Source: Dryocola sp036489025
GTDB taxonomy: Bacteria > Pseudomonadota > Gammaproteobacteria > Enterobacterales > Enterobacteriaceae
Assembly: GCA_036489025.1 (NCBI GenBank)
Contig: DASXGN010000036.1
Location: 68,450 to 132,449 of the forward strand
Direction: 5' to 3'
DNA: 64,000 nt
Shown here piece by piece: positions 38,601-47,106 of this stretch. Position 1 is the first letter of the stretch, and every line of letters starts with the position of its first letter. The notes under the pieces were generated by a model. That model was given only the letters and a program-made list of their open reading frames with translations. It searched no databases and was not told the origin of the DNA. Both the position numbers and the translations under genes were made by a program.

Positions 38601-39061
38601 AGCTTCCCCTGCTCCCATTGACTCAGCCAGCCGGGCCGATAGACAAGGTACTGGTCATAAAGATCGGCGATACGAGAAGCAAGCTGGAAGAGCTTACGAC
38701 CATTTTCATCTTCGGCAAGATAGTGTTGCAGCAGCGCAAATTCAGGCCTTTCCAGCATGCCGGGAATAAGCTTCATCAGTTTCCAGCTCATGCTTTGTTT
38801 ATTAAAGGCGCTTTGCTCCGGGATACTCGGCAGAACACGAACGAACATGTCCCAAATAAAGCTGGCCGGAAGCGGGAACTCAATATTGGCGGCAATACCA
38901 AACTTTTGCGCCAGCGTCATTTGCAGCCACTGCGCCATGCCGGTGCTTTGCACCAGTACCACCTCTGGCTGGAAAGGATCGGGAAGCGGCTGCCCCTCCA
39001 CGATAAATTCCATAATAGCTTCCAGGACATCAAGGCGGTTGGAATGGTAAACGCGCAACAT
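35684..39061 (-). CDS. recC: Exodeoxyribonuclease V gamma subunit RecC
   Basis: 1125 residues (E. coli 1122). Helicase-fold subunit without ATPase activity that recognises Chi in the RecBCD enzyme. The N-terminus MLRVYHSNRLDVLEAI and the segment VLVQSTGMAQWLQM match E. coli. The start at 39061 was chosen because the 34 residues upstream belong to the overlapping ppdC frame; ppdC stops only 7 bases before it. Confidence 0.95.
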   Translation of the reverse strand: MLRVYHSNRLDVLEAIMEFIVEGQPLPDPFQPEVVLVQSTGMAQWLQMTLAQKFGIAANIEFPLPASFIWDMFVRVLPSIPEQSAFNKQSMSWKLMKLIPGMLERPEFALLQHYLAEDENGRKLFQLASRIADLYDQYLVYRPGWLSQWEQGKLVDNAGEAQLWQAPLWAALVQHTRELEQPEWHRANLYQRFISELENRDECPAGLPPRVFICGISALPPVYLQALQALGKHIDVHLLFTNPCRYYWGDIKDPSWLARLMSRRRRSHYQAESTLPLFKDNQSAPALFNAEGEQDVGNPMLASWGKLGRDYTFLLAELEQFEEIDVFVDIEPDNLLHSLQYDLLELQNNAVTGLTEEDYLHSHGKKTLAANDRSITFHECHSPQREVEVLHDRLLAMLEADPTLTPRDIIVMVADIDSYSPFIQAVFGNAAADRWLPFAISDRRASQAHPALQAFISLLTLPGSRFMAEDVLALLEVPALAARFAINEEGLRYLRQWVNESGVRWGIDDDNVREFDLPATGQHTWRFGLTRMLLGYAMDSKAGEWQSVLPYDESSGLIAELVGQLAELLMQLNRWRLALSVDRPLEEWVPVCREMLACFFLPDQDTEAALALIEKQWQEMLKHGLDAHYQQPVPLTLLHDELAQRLDQERISQRFLAGPVNFCTLMPMRSIPFKVVCLLGMNDGVYPRTLAPLGFDLMSQKPQRGDRSRRDDDRYLFLEALNSAQQRFYISYIGRSIQDNSRRYPSVLVEELLDYIAQSHCLPEDTDRTCDESGEAVKAHLIYQHSRTPFDASNFVPETLGQSYASEWLPAASEQGEAHVPFIQVLEDKGEDELTLEKLQRFWRHPVRAFFQLRLGINFWLEETDLPDAEPFTLDSLERFQMNQQLLNALVAGDDAQQLFRRYRAAGSLPYGAFGEIVWEDQLAEMQELSAKVIAERQNGTSVEVDLTLSGTRLVGWLSDVQNDGLLRWRPSVLNVAHGMSLWVEHVVWCAIGGEGSSRMYGRKASEWNFPALDSEQAKGYLQQLIDGYRKGMCQPLLLLPNSGGAWIKACYDPANDVILWDEQTQLKAKNKLLAAWEGNQMVAGEGADVWLQRLYRTLDNDYYEAVIGEAERYLLPLFRFNGSK

Positions 39062-39068
39062 AGAATCG

Positions 39069-39410
39069 CTACTCCTGACTGTTCTCTTCCGGTGGACAAT
39101 GCAGCTGTGACAGCCGCCCTTCACGTCCCGCCGGGCTGGTAATGATAACGGCGATGCTGACACATCCCGCTTCAGATGTCTGCTCCCGGATGACTTTCCA
39201 TTCTGCCGCGGGTTCAGGCGACTGAGGTTCGCTCATTTCAACCGCGAGGCGCCAAAGCTGGCGAAACTGCCACTGGGCATAAAATCCTTGTTGTAATACC
39301 CGGTGATATCCCAGCAGAGCCATCATCACGATGGCAAAAAGCGCCAGCGCGCACAAAACTTCCGGCAGGCTGAAACCCTGCTCTCTCGGCGCTATTCCGG
39401 CAGCAGGCAT
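39069..39410 (-). CDS. ppdC: Prepilin peptidase-dependent protein C (minor pseudopilin-like)
   Basis: 113 residues. Type IV pilin-like leader EQGFSLPEVLCALALFAIVM, with cleavage expected after the glycine and glutamate at mature position 5. Cysteine near the C-terminus. Start at 39410 (MPAAGIAPREQGF); longer frames run into ygdB. Last gene of ppdA-ppdB-ygdB-ppdC; overlaps ygdB by 19 bases. In E. coli these genes supply minor pilins PpdA, PpdB, YgdB and PpdC, which can prime pseudopilus assembly. Confidence 0.88.
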   Translation of the reverse strand: MPAAGIAPREQGFSLPEVLCALALFAIVMMALLGYHRVLQQGFYAQWQFRQLWRLAVEMSEPQSPEPAAEWKVIREQTSEAGCVSIAVIITSPAGREGRLSQLHCPPEENSQE

Positions 39411-39823
39411 TGGGCTCCCTCCTTCAAAGGGCAAAAGTCTATCCAACCGTGAATGGCTGTACGCCAGCGGTTGTTCACAAGCTTTCCCCAGCGCCAAAGC
39501 GTCACGGGTGTTTTATCCACGCTGGAAAGCTTTTGCGCCGCCATTAAACTTTCTCCTTTGCCGGTTACTCTCAGGCACGCCCGCCATTGACTGTCTTTGC
39601 GCTGGCACTGCCATTGCTCCATACCCTGCCAACGTTGACGGCGGCCCCAGGCAAGAGCTGAGACAGCCCCTGCATAGCTTTTTAAATAGCCGACTTCCCG
39701 GGCTACGCCAGCCTGCTGTTGGTTAAGCTGCTGCTGAAGACCATGCAGCATCAGCAGGCCTAAGGCCATAAGGAGCAGGACGAAAGCCAGTGAGCTGCTG
39801 CCGGATTGCCTGTTCGCTTTCAC
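39392..39823 (-). CDS. ygdB: YgdB family minor pilin-like protein
   Basis: 143 residues (E. coli 135), DUF2509. One N-terminal membrane helix (GSSSLAFVLLLMALGLLML) without the standard GFxLxE cleavage motif, which is usual for the PilX/GspK-like minor pilin in such sets. Starts four bases inside ppdB and overlaps ppdC. Confidence 0.88.
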   Translation of the reverse strand: MKANRQSGSSSLAFVLLLMALGLLMLHGLQQQLNQQQAGVAREVGYLKSYAGAVSALAWGRRQRWQGMEQWQCQRKDSQWRACLRVTGKGESLMAAQKLSSVDKTPVTLWRWGKLVNNRWRTAIHGWIDFCPLKEGAQCLLPE

Positions 39824-40380
39824 AAATTGTATCCCACCACGATATGTCTTAATGACGCAGATTGGCCGCCTTGCCTGAGCATCGCCACCAGCCTGACTTC
39901 CAGCAGCGGCGGCAACGATTTACGTGCCTGCTGCGTTATTGAAAAATGATTAACCGTCAGCAGCTCCGGGTCAGTGAGTTTCTCCCAGCCACTTCCCTCA
40001 CAGCCAGTCGCCCCTTTCAGCGTCTCTATGCTACCGCTGCGCAATCGGTATCCCGTGGCTTCTGCTTCGGCATGGCCTGCTGGCTCCCAGCGTCCGTTGC
40101 TGTTGGTGTCCCAGCTAAGAATTGCACAGTCACCGCCCTGGCTAAGGATCAGTGCTTTACCTTTACACTCTCCGTGGCAATAGCCTGCTCGGCGCAGGTT
40201 TTTACCGATGCTAAAAGCGAGCTGCCAGAGCGACTCCTGCAAGGCTTCCTGCCGATACTGCAGCAAAACACATCGCTGCAACGCAGGAAACAACCGCCCT
40301 GCCCCCAGTAAAACGATGCTGCTTAAGGTCATAGCAATCAGGGTTTCAAGCAGGGTAAAACCCCGCTGATCTAGCTGCAT
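39820..40380 (-). CDS. ppdB: Prepilin peptidase-dependent protein B (minor pseudopilin-like)
   Basis: 186 residues. Pilin-type leader MQLDQRGFTLLETLIAMTLS with Gly(-1), Phe(+1) and Glu(+5), then a soluble domain with several cysteines (C-rich at YCHGECKGKALILSQGGDCA). PilW/GspJ-like. Overlaps ppdA by ten bases and ygdB by four. Confidence 0.9.
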   Translation of the reverse strand: MQLDQRGFTLLETLIAMTLSSIVLLGAGRLFPALQRCVLLQYRQEALQESLWQLAFSIGKNLRRAGYCHGECKGKALILSQGGDCAILSWDTNSNGRWEPAGHAEAEATGYRLRSGSIETLKGATGCEGSGWEKLTDPELLTVNHFSITQQARKSLPPLLEVRLVAMLRQGGQSASLRHIVVGYNL

Positions 40381-40844
40381 TTATTTTCCCCATCTGGTCT
40401 GCACAGCCTGATACGTCCCCAGGCAGACAGGATGATGCGCCATTCACCCGCGGGACTTTGCAGCACCAGATGACCGGGCCACGCCGTACTTTTCTGACCA
40501 TAAAAACCCAGACCCGCGGTTATCTCGGCCAGGTCAACATCCTCGAAAGGCTGCTTTAGCTGCTGTCGCGATGCGTTTTCGCACCTTTCGTTTGCCTGTT
40601 CGGTGGTTGTTAAACACCAGGAGGAACCTGAACGCACAAGCCTGAGTAGACGATCGGTATTTTTCCAGTTGGCCTCGCTGCGCAACTGCTCCAGAAGAAG
40701 CTTTACCTGCTGCACGCTAATCCACAGGCGCTGCTGTTGCTGCCATTTTTGCCAGCCATTTATGCCCCCTGCGCCCAGCATCACGCTAATCGCCATAACC
40801 AACATGACTTCTACCAGGCTAAATCCACGCTGTTTAATTTTCAT
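40371..40844 (-). CDS. ppdA: Prepilin peptidase-dependent protein A (minor pseudopilin-like)
   Basis: 157 residues. Pilin leader MKIKQRGFSLVEVMLVMAIS with the GFSLVE processing site, GspH/FimT-like. First gene of the minor-pilin set downstream of thyA on the same strand. Confidence 0.9.
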   Translation of the reverse strand: MKIKQRGFSLVEVMLVMAISVMLGAGGINGWQKWQQQQRLWISVQQVKLLLEQLRSEANWKNTDRLLRLVRSGSSWCLTTTEQANERCENASRQQLKQPFEDVDLAEITAGLGFYGQKSTAWPGHLVLQSPAGEWRIILSAWGRIRLCRPDGENKCS

Positions 40845-40981
40845 GAACGGAGTTTGCCGGGCAAAAAAGTAGCCTGCCAGGGCGAAGTAAAACTTTATCG
40901 AGGCGTCTCGAAGAAAAAATTACGTAATTGCGGTGGGTTACATGAAGGCCGGAAGGAGGTTCGTAAGTCTGAACGGAGGAT

Positions 40982-41010
40982 AAAAAAAACCGGCGCATAA
41001 TCGCACCGGC
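40982..41010 (-). terminator. Terminator after thyA
   Basis: On the minus strand CCGGTGC and GCGCCGG pair (one G-T) around a short loop, followed by a T run of eight. It stands between thyA and ppdA. Confidence 0.8.
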
Positions 41011-41029
41011 TGTGTCAGTTTGTCAGCGA

Positions 41030-41824
41030 TTAGATAGCAACCGGGGCTTTAATCGCGGGATGAGGGTCGTAGCCTTCAATGTCGAAGTCTTCAAAACGGT
41101 AATCAAACAGGGACGCAGGCTGACGTTTAATCACCAGCTTCGGCAGAGCACGCGGTTCACGGGTGAGCTGCAGATTCGTCTGTTCAAGATGGTTGCTGTA
41201 GAGGTGAGTATCGCCACCCGTCCAGACGAAATCACCGACTTCCAGGTCACACTGCTGCGCCATCATATGTACCAGCAGCGCATAGCTGGCGATATTAAAC
41301 GGCAGGCCAAGGAAGATGTCGCATGAACGCTGATAAAGCTGGCAAGAGAGCTTACCGTCGGCCACGTAGAACTGGAAGAAAGCATGGCAAGGTGCCAGCG
41401 CCATCTTGTCGAGTTCACCCACGTTCCATGCCGAGACAATAATGCGGCGCGAATCCGGATCGCTTTTCAACTGGTTGACTACCGTCGTGAGCTGGTCGAT
41501 ATGACGGCCATCCGGTGTGGCCCATGAACGCCACTGCTTGCCATAAACCGGGCCCAGATCGCCATTTTCATCAGCCCATTCGTCCCAGATAGTGACTTTG
41601 TTTTCGCGAAGATAGGCAATATTGGTCTCGCCTTTCAGAAACCACAGCAGCTCATGAATAATGGAGCGTAAATGACAACGTTTCGTGGTCACCAGCGGGA
41701 AACCTTCCTGCAAATTAAAACGCATTTGATGCCCGAAAATCGACAGCGTGCCGGTGCCGGTGCGGTCATTTTTTGGGGTGCCTTCATCAAGCACTTTTTT
41801 CATCAAATCAAGATACTGTTGCAT
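41030..41824 (-). CDS. thyA: Thymidylate synthase ThyA
   Basis: 264 residues, identical in length to E. coli. It methylates dUMP to dTMP with methylene-tetrahydrofolate. The nucleophile Cys146 is in ALAPCHAFFQFYVA; the folate and phosphate contacts RSCDIFLGLPFNIASYALL and GDTHLYSNH are present. Six bases after lgt, in the usual lgt-thyA pair. Confidence 0.97.
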   Translation of the reverse strand: MQQYLDLMKKVLDEGTPKNDRTGTGTLSIFGHQMRFNLQEGFPLVTTKRCHLRSIIHELLWFLKGETNIAYLRENKVTIWDEWADENGDLGPVYGKQWRSWATPDGRHIDQLTTVVNQLKSDPDSRRIIVSAWNVGELDKMALAPCHAFFQFYVADGKLSCQLYQRSCDIFLGLPFNIASYALLVHMMAQQCDLEVGDFVWTGGDTHLYSNHLEQTNLQLTREPRALPKLVIKRQPASLFDYRFEDFDIEGYDPHPAIKAPVAI

Positions 41825-41830
41825 ATTTCC

Positions 41831-42706
41831 TCACGAAAGCTGTTGCTGCGGGCGACGACGGTAGGCCCAAATCATCATAATCGCACCGGCTACAATCATC
41901 GGGATAGAAAGAATCTGCCCCATGCTGATGTATTGCACCCATTCACCCGTGAACTGAGCATCCGGCTGGCGGAAGAACTCAACGATGATGCGGAATGCGC
42001 CGTAGCCAATCAGGAACAGGCCAGAAACAGCACCCATAGGGCGCGGCTTGCGAATAAAGATATTCAGGATGATGAACAGCACAACGCCTTCAAGCACCAT
42101 TTCATACAGCTGCGAAGGGTGGCGCGGCAAGACGCCGTAGGTGTTGAACAGAGACTGCCATTCAGGATGAGTTGCCAGCAGGCCAATATCTTCACTGCGG
42201 GACCCCGGGAACAGCATCGCCCAGCGGAAGTTAGGGTCGACACGGCCCCAAAGCTCACCGTTGATAAAGTTGCCCAGACGGCCCGCGCCCAGCCCAAATG
42301 GAATCAGCGGTGCAATAAAATCAGAAATCTGGAAGAAGGTGCGCTTAGTGCGGCGCGCAAACCAGATCATCACGCAGATAACGCCGACCAGCCCACCGTG
42401 GAAGGACATCCCACCATCCCAGACTTTAAACAGGTACAGTGGGTCGGCAAGAAACGTGGGCAGATTGTAGAAGAAGACGTAGCCCAGTCGGCCACCGAGG
42501 AAGACCCCGAGGAAACCCGCATACAGCAGGTTTTCTACTTCGTTTTTAGTCCAGCCGCTTCCCGGTTTATTGGCACGGCGTCCGGCCAGCCACATCGCGA
42601 AAATAAACCCAACCAGGTACATCATCCCGTACCAGTGCAGGGAAACCGGCCCGACGGAAAAAATTACCGGGTCAAATTCAGGGAACCGCAGATAGCCACT
42701 ATTCAT
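41831..42706 (-). CDS. lgt: Prolipoprotein diacylglyceryl transferase Lgt
   Basis: 291 residues, the E. coli length. Seven-helix inner-membrane enzyme that adds diacylglycerol from phosphatidylglycerol to the lipobox cysteine. The Lgt signature GRLGNFINGELWGR lies near residue 143, with HGGLVGV near 103. The start at 42706 (MNSGYLRFPEFDP) matches E. coli; the longer frame from 42802 does not. Confidence 0.96.
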   Translation of the reverse strand: MNSGYLRFPEFDPVIFSVGPVSLHWYGMMYLVGFIFAMWLAGRRANKPGSGWTKNEVENLLYAGFLGVFLGGRLGYVFFYNLPTFLADPLYLFKVWDGGMSFHGGLVGVICVMIWFARRTKRTFFQISDFIAPLIPFGLGAGRLGNFINGELWGRVDPNFRWAMLFPGSRSEDIGLLATHPEWQSLFNTYGVLPRHPSQLYEMVLEGVVLFIILNIFIRKPRPMGAVSGLFLIGYGAFRIIVEFFRQPDAQFTGEWVQYISMGQILSIPMIVAGAIMMIWAYRRRPQQQLS

Positions 42707-42874
42707 AGTCACCACAAACCATTGTTGCCCACCGTAAAGGACGGCGGGTTGCAAGTACGCACCGGTGCCGATGCGCTCCGAAAGCAGCGGATCATAGCAC
42801 AAAGGCCTGGGCGGTTGAGTCCGGGAAGTTGTAAAAGATATGTAATACCGGGTTTTAGAACCCGACTCAGAAAG

Positions 42875-45121
42875 CTAGCGCCCGCCGCGAATCAGGCCGC
42901 CCATGCCGCGCCTTTCCATAAAAGCGGCAACCTGGTGACGTACCTCTGTCGCCAGCTGCGCATCCAGGCTTCGTTCAGCCAGCTGCTGAACTTCTTCCAG
43001 ATCGATATGCCGCAGCAGATACTTCACGCGGGCCACCGAGCGGCCGTTCATCGACAGATGTCGATAGCCCATACCCACCAGAAGCGCCACGCACATCGGG
43101 TCGCCGGCCATTTCACCGCACAGGCACAGGTCAATTTCATGGCGCTCAGCTTCGCAGGCAATATGGTGCAGCACTCTCAGCATCGCGGGGTGCAGGCTGT
43201 CGTAAAGGCTGGCTACGCGGGTATTATTGCGATCGACGGCCAGCAGATACTGCGTCAGGTCGTTGGTGCCCACAGAAATAAAATCGACCCGGCTGGCGAG
43301 ATGCCCCAACATAAAGACCATGGAAGGGACTTCGACCATCACACCGAGACGAGGTTTAGGCAGAGGATAACCCAGTACTTCCTCAACTTCTCGCCCGGCC
43401 CGGTCGATCAGGCGGCGCGCCTCGTCCACTTCTTCCAGGCTGGTGATCATCGGCAGCAGGATGCTTAAGTTGCCCGTGGCGGCGTTAGCACGCAGCATAG
43501 CGCGAACCTGCACCAGGAAGATTTCCGGCTGGTCCAGCGTGATACGTATTCCGCGCCAGCCCAGGCAGGGGTTTTCTTCGCTGATAGGCATGTAGGGCAG
43601 CTGTTTATCGGCCCCGACGTCCAGCGTGCGCAGCGTGACTGGTTTGTCATTAAACATTTGCAGCATGCCCTGATACTGCGCGACCTGCTCTTCCTCGGAA
43701 GGGAAGCCGCTTTGCAGCATGAAGGGGATTTCGGTGCGGTACAGCCCGATGCCGTCAATACGGCTGCCGAGCTTTTCTTCGTGTTCAGGGCTAAGGCCCG
43801 CGTTGAGCATGACCTGTACGCGCTCACCGCTTTTTAGCGCCGCAGGCATGTCGACGTCGTCTTCCGCCAGGCGGCTCAGCTCGTTTTCTTCGCTGACAAG
43901 GCGCTGATATTCCTGCAGCAGAACGGATTCAGGATCGACCAGCAGCTCGCCGCGGTAGCCGTCAACCACCAGCGTACGGCGATGCAGTACCGAAGGCTGA
44001 ATATCGGCTCCCATAACCGTTGGTATGCCTAGCGCGCGCACCATGATGGCCGCGTGGGAGTTCGCCGCACCGTCTCGTACGACGACACCGGCAAGGCGGT
44101 TTTGCGGTAGCTCTGCGAGGGTGGTTGCCGAAAGCTCATCGGCAACCAGGATAAAGCGTTCAGGCCAGGTGTTCGGCCCCTGAATGGTATCGTCGAGGTG
44201 GAACAGCAGGCGTTGCCCTAACGCTTTCAGGTCGCCCGCCCGCTCTTTGAGATAGCTGTCCGTCAGGCTGGCAAACTGTTCGGCGAATTTCTCGACGACC
44301 TTTTTCACCGCCCATTCAGCAACCGAGCCTTTATCCACTTCGCCATACAGCTCCCGGCGCAGTCTGGCATCGGTTAGCAGGTGCGAATAAAGATCGAAGA
44401 TCGCGGCGGTTTCTTTCTGAGCGCCAGCGGCAAAACGCTTGCTATAGCGGCGGAATTCATTGGACGCTTCTTCAAGCGCGGCGGTAAGACGTTCGCGCTC
44501 AAGGATGGTATCAAGCGTTGAGGCTTCGGATACCTGTTCCATCAGCGGCAGCGTGGAGTCCATCCAGCCTTCAGCAATCGCTACCCCCGGCGAAGCCGGA
44601 AGCGCGCGAATTCTCGTCTGGCGATACTGGCCAAACAGAGCGGTAAGCTGGGACTGAGACAAAATACCCGCCATCTGCGTGGCTAGCGTGACAAGGAAGG
44701 ATTCTTCGCTTTCGTCGTACTGACGATGTTCGCGCTGCTGGACGACCAGCACGCCCAGCAGCTGACGACGCTGGATGATCGGCACGCCAAGAAAGGCGCG
44801 GAAACGCTCTTCTTTTACCGCCGGAACGTATTTAAAGCTGGGGTGTTTTTGCGCATCCGCAAGGTTTATGGGCTCGGCCAGTCGCCCAACCAGGCCCACA
44901 ATGCCTTCATCAAATGCGAGAGTGACGGTACGTCCGCGCGGCTTTTTTAGCCCTTTGGTTGCCATCAGGTAATAGCAACGCCGGTCGTGATCCGCGAGAT
45001 AAACCGAGCATACCTCGGTGTCCATCGCAAGGCAGATATCCGTCACCAGGATATCCAGCGCCTCATTGAGACGCGGGGCACTGGCTACCTTTTCAACTAT
45101 TTCTCGCAAACGGGTGAGCAT
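42875..45121 (-). CDS. ptsP: PTS enzyme I-Ntr (PtsP)
   Basis: 748 residues (E. coli 748). First kinase of the nitrogen-related phosphotransfer chain PtsP-PtsO-PtsN. N-terminal GAF domain (about 1-130), then the enzyme I swivel domain with the phospho-histidine in AANSHAAIMVRALGIPTVMG near 356, and the PEP-binding TIM barrel (GTNDLTQYLLAVDRNN; LCGEMAGDP). It follows rppH by 12 bases. Confidence 0.96.
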   Translation of the reverse strand: MLTRLREIVEKVASAPRLNEALDILVTDICLAMDTEVCSVYLADHDRRCYYLMATKGLKKPRGRTVTLAFDEGIVGLVGRLAEPINLADAQKHPSFKYVPAVKEERFRAFLGVPIIQRRQLLGVLVVQQREHRQYDESEESFLVTLATQMAGILSQSQLTALFGQYRQTRIRALPASPGVAIAEGWMDSTLPLMEQVSEASTLDTILERERLTAALEEASNEFRRYSKRFAAGAQKETAAIFDLYSHLLTDARLRRELYGEVDKGSVAEWAVKKVVEKFAEQFASLTDSYLKERAGDLKALGQRLLFHLDDTIQGPNTWPERFILVADELSATTLAELPQNRLAGVVVRDGAANSHAAIMVRALGIPTVMGADIQPSVLHRRTLVVDGYRGELLVDPESVLLQEYQRLVSEENELSRLAEDDVDMPAALKSGERVQVMLNAGLSPEHEEKLGSRIDGIGLYRTEIPFMLQSGFPSEEEQVAQYQGMLQMFNDKPVTLRTLDVGADKQLPYMPISEENPCLGWRGIRITLDQPEIFLVQVRAMLRANAATGNLSILLPMITSLEEVDEARRLIDRAGREVEEVLGYPLPKPRLGVMVEVPSMVFMLGHLASRVDFISVGTNDLTQYLLAVDRNNTRVASLYDSLHPAMLRVLHHIACEAERHEIDLCLCGEMAGDPMCVALLVGMGYRHLSMNGRSVARVKYLLRHIDLEEVQQLAERSLDAQLATEVRHQVAAFMERRGMGGLIRGGR

Positions 45122-45133
45122 TTTCTGCGTGAC

Positions 45134-45664
45134 TTAACCTCTTTTACGTCGCCATGCGGGCGCGTTATTGCGTGGTGGCGTAACTTCCTGCAGCGGCATA
45201 ACGACGCTGGCAAACTCTTTCATCACCCGACGATAAACATCGCGCTTAAATGAGACGACCTGACGAACCGGGTACCAGTAGCTTACCCAACGCCAGCCAT
45301 CAAACTCAGGGGTGCTGCTGGTTTGCATATTGATGTCGTTATCAGAGCTAATCAACTGCAAAAGAAACCATTTTTGTTTCTGGCCGATACAAACCGGCTT
45401 TGTGTCCCAACGCACCAAACGTTTCGGTAATTTGTAACGTAACCAGTTGCGGGTCGAGGCGAGAATACGGACATCTTTTCGCTGTAAACCAACTTCTTCA
45501 AAAAGCTCACGGTACATCGCCTGCTCAGGGGATTCGCCGGGATTGATGCCACCCTGCGGAAACTGCCAGGAATGCTGACCAAAACGCCTGGCCCACATCA
45601 CCTGCCCTTGCCGATTACAGATTACAATACCAACATTCGGGCGGTAGCCATCATCATCGATCAC
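45134..45664 (-). CDS. rppH: RNA pyrophosphohydrolase RppH
   Basis: 176 residues, E. coli length. It removes pyrophosphate from the 5' end of mRNA and so starts RNase E-dependent decay. The Nudix box GGINPGESPEQAMYRELFEE is near residues 37-57. First gene of the rppH-ptsP unit. Confidence 0.96.
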   Translation of the reverse strand: MIDDDGYRPNVGIVICNRQGQVMWARRFGQHSWQFPQGGINPGESPEQAMYRELFEEVGLQRKDVRILASTRNWLRYKLPKRLVRWDTKPVCIGQKQKWFLLQLISSDNDINMQTSSTPEFDGWRWVSYWYPVRQVVSFKRDVYRRVMKEFASVVMPLQEVTPPRNNAPAWRRKRG

Positions 45665-46348
45665 CGGACTACCTCAAATAAAACCTGGATTGCGCGATTG
45701 TTTCATACAAGCCTCAGGCGGTAAACCACTCTTCACCGTGAACCTTGACGTATAACATTTGAATAACTCACAAATTTAACCCGAGTTATAAACAGATGAG
45801 CAAAATCACCCGCTGTTTTATTCACTTTTTCTGTGGATATCACTGTGAAAAACTAGCCGATACTCTCGGGACAACTTCTGATAACTCAAATTGAGAGAAA
45901 TCCCAGACTGTAAAAAAGTAATTATAATTCATTTGATTGCAGGCATAAAACCTGTTCATAACTTTAATAACGTGACTTGCATCACACACGAAGATCGCGA
46001 GCTGATGAAAGATCGACCAATGCCGTTTTTATCCACAGAATGTGTCAACAACTTGGTCACAAATCGCCGAAAAAATGTGTTTTGCCCCTCAGTCAAGGCT
46101 GTAAATCGAACCAGTAGTGCTGCTAATTCACAGTTATCCCATTTTTCTGTGGATAACCCGGTGTAAGATCCTGTTCATTGTCAGTGACCAGAATTGGAAA
46201 AGATTTTTTCACTGCGCTCAATATGCGCAGCTTTCCAAAAAAAGTCATTACAAATCATGAAATTGATATTACTCACGCGAACAGGCTAAACTATTTGCAC
46301 ATTGTGGGTAAACCACGGCTATTTTTTAACCACATGGCAGTTAGCGCG
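45665..46348. promoter_or_regulatory. Divergent rppH/mutH region with a cluster of DnaA boxes
   Basis: 684 AT-rich bases without a convincing gene. Two consensus DnaA boxes are present, TTATCCACA at 46029-46037 and its complement TGTGGATAA at 46148-46156, plus a one-mismatch site TGTGGATAT at 45832-45840. GATC sites occur nearby (for example 45995 and 46012). I recall that the E. coli mutH upstream region was reported as a strong DnaA-binding site, which would fit, but I could not check it. Confidence 0.65.
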
Positions 46349-47035
46349 ATGCATTCACTCCGCCCCTTGCTTCATCCCCCCGAAAACGAACACATTTTGC
46401 TGGCGCAGGCGCAGAGCCTGGCGGGCTATACCCTCGGAGAACTGGCTGCGCTGGCAGGACTTCCAATTCCGCCCGATCTTAAACGCGACAAAGGCTGGAT
46501 CGGTATTTTGCTTGAGCTTTGGCTGGGCGCAAGCGCAGGCAGTAAGCCGGAACAGGATTTTGCCGCGCTGGGCATTGAGCTGAAAACCATACCAATCGAT
46601 AGCCGCGGTCGTCCGCTGGAAACCACCTTCGTTTGCGTCGCTCCGCTTACCGGCAATACCGGGGTAGTATGGGAGACAAGCCATGTGCGACATAAACTCA
46701 AGCGCGTGCTGTGGATCCCGGTTGAAGGCGAACGGCAGATTCCGCTGGCCGAGCGCCGGGTCGGCAGCCCGCTGCTGTGGGAGCCTTCAGAGGAGGAAGA
46801 TCGCCAGCTGCGCCTCGACTGGGAAGAGCTGATGGATTTGATCGTGCTGGGCCAGGTAGAGCGCATCACCGCCCGTCACGGTGAGGTGTTGCAGCTGCGC
46901 CCTAAGGCGGCGAACAGCAAAGCGCTAACCGAAGCGATTGGCCTCGACGGATCGCGGATCCTCACGCTCCCTCGCGGCTTTTATCTGAAGAAAAACTTTA
47001 CCTCCGCGCTGCTGGCGCGCCATTTCCAGCTGTAG
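46349..47035 (+). CDS. mutH: DNA mismatch repair endonuclease MutH
   Basis: 228 residues (E. coli 229). It nicks the unmethylated strand at hemimethylated GATC during mismatch repair. The catalytic core D-x(6-20)-E-x-K is visible as DFAALGIELKTIP near 70-80. The start at 46349 (MHSLRPLLHPPE) matches E. coli best; ATG 46334 is also possible, but the frame further upstream to 46178 is AT-rich and unmatched. No strong ribosome-binding site is seen. Confidence 0.93.
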   Translation: MHSLRPLLHPPENEHILLAQAQSLAGYTLGELAALAGLPIPPDLKRDKGWIGILLELWLGASAGSKPEQDFAALGIELKTIPIDSRGRPLETTFVCVAPLTGNTGVVWETSHVRHKLKRVLWIPVEGERQIPLAERRVGSPLLWEPSEEEDRQLRLDWEELMDLIVLGQVERITARHGEVLQLRPKAANSKALTEAIGLDGSRILTLPRGFYLKKNFTSALLARHFQL

Positions 47036-47106
47036 CACCAATTAATTTGCACTCCCTTTCGGGCACGCGCTTATAATTAGCGTTTTCATTTTTTGGCAGG
47101 ACTTTT

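Noticed and set aside
41672..43468. A 598-codon plus-strand frame opposite thyA, lgt and ptsP
   Set aside because: It spans three well-identified genes on the other strand, has no recognisable domain, and shows the base bias of an antisense frame.
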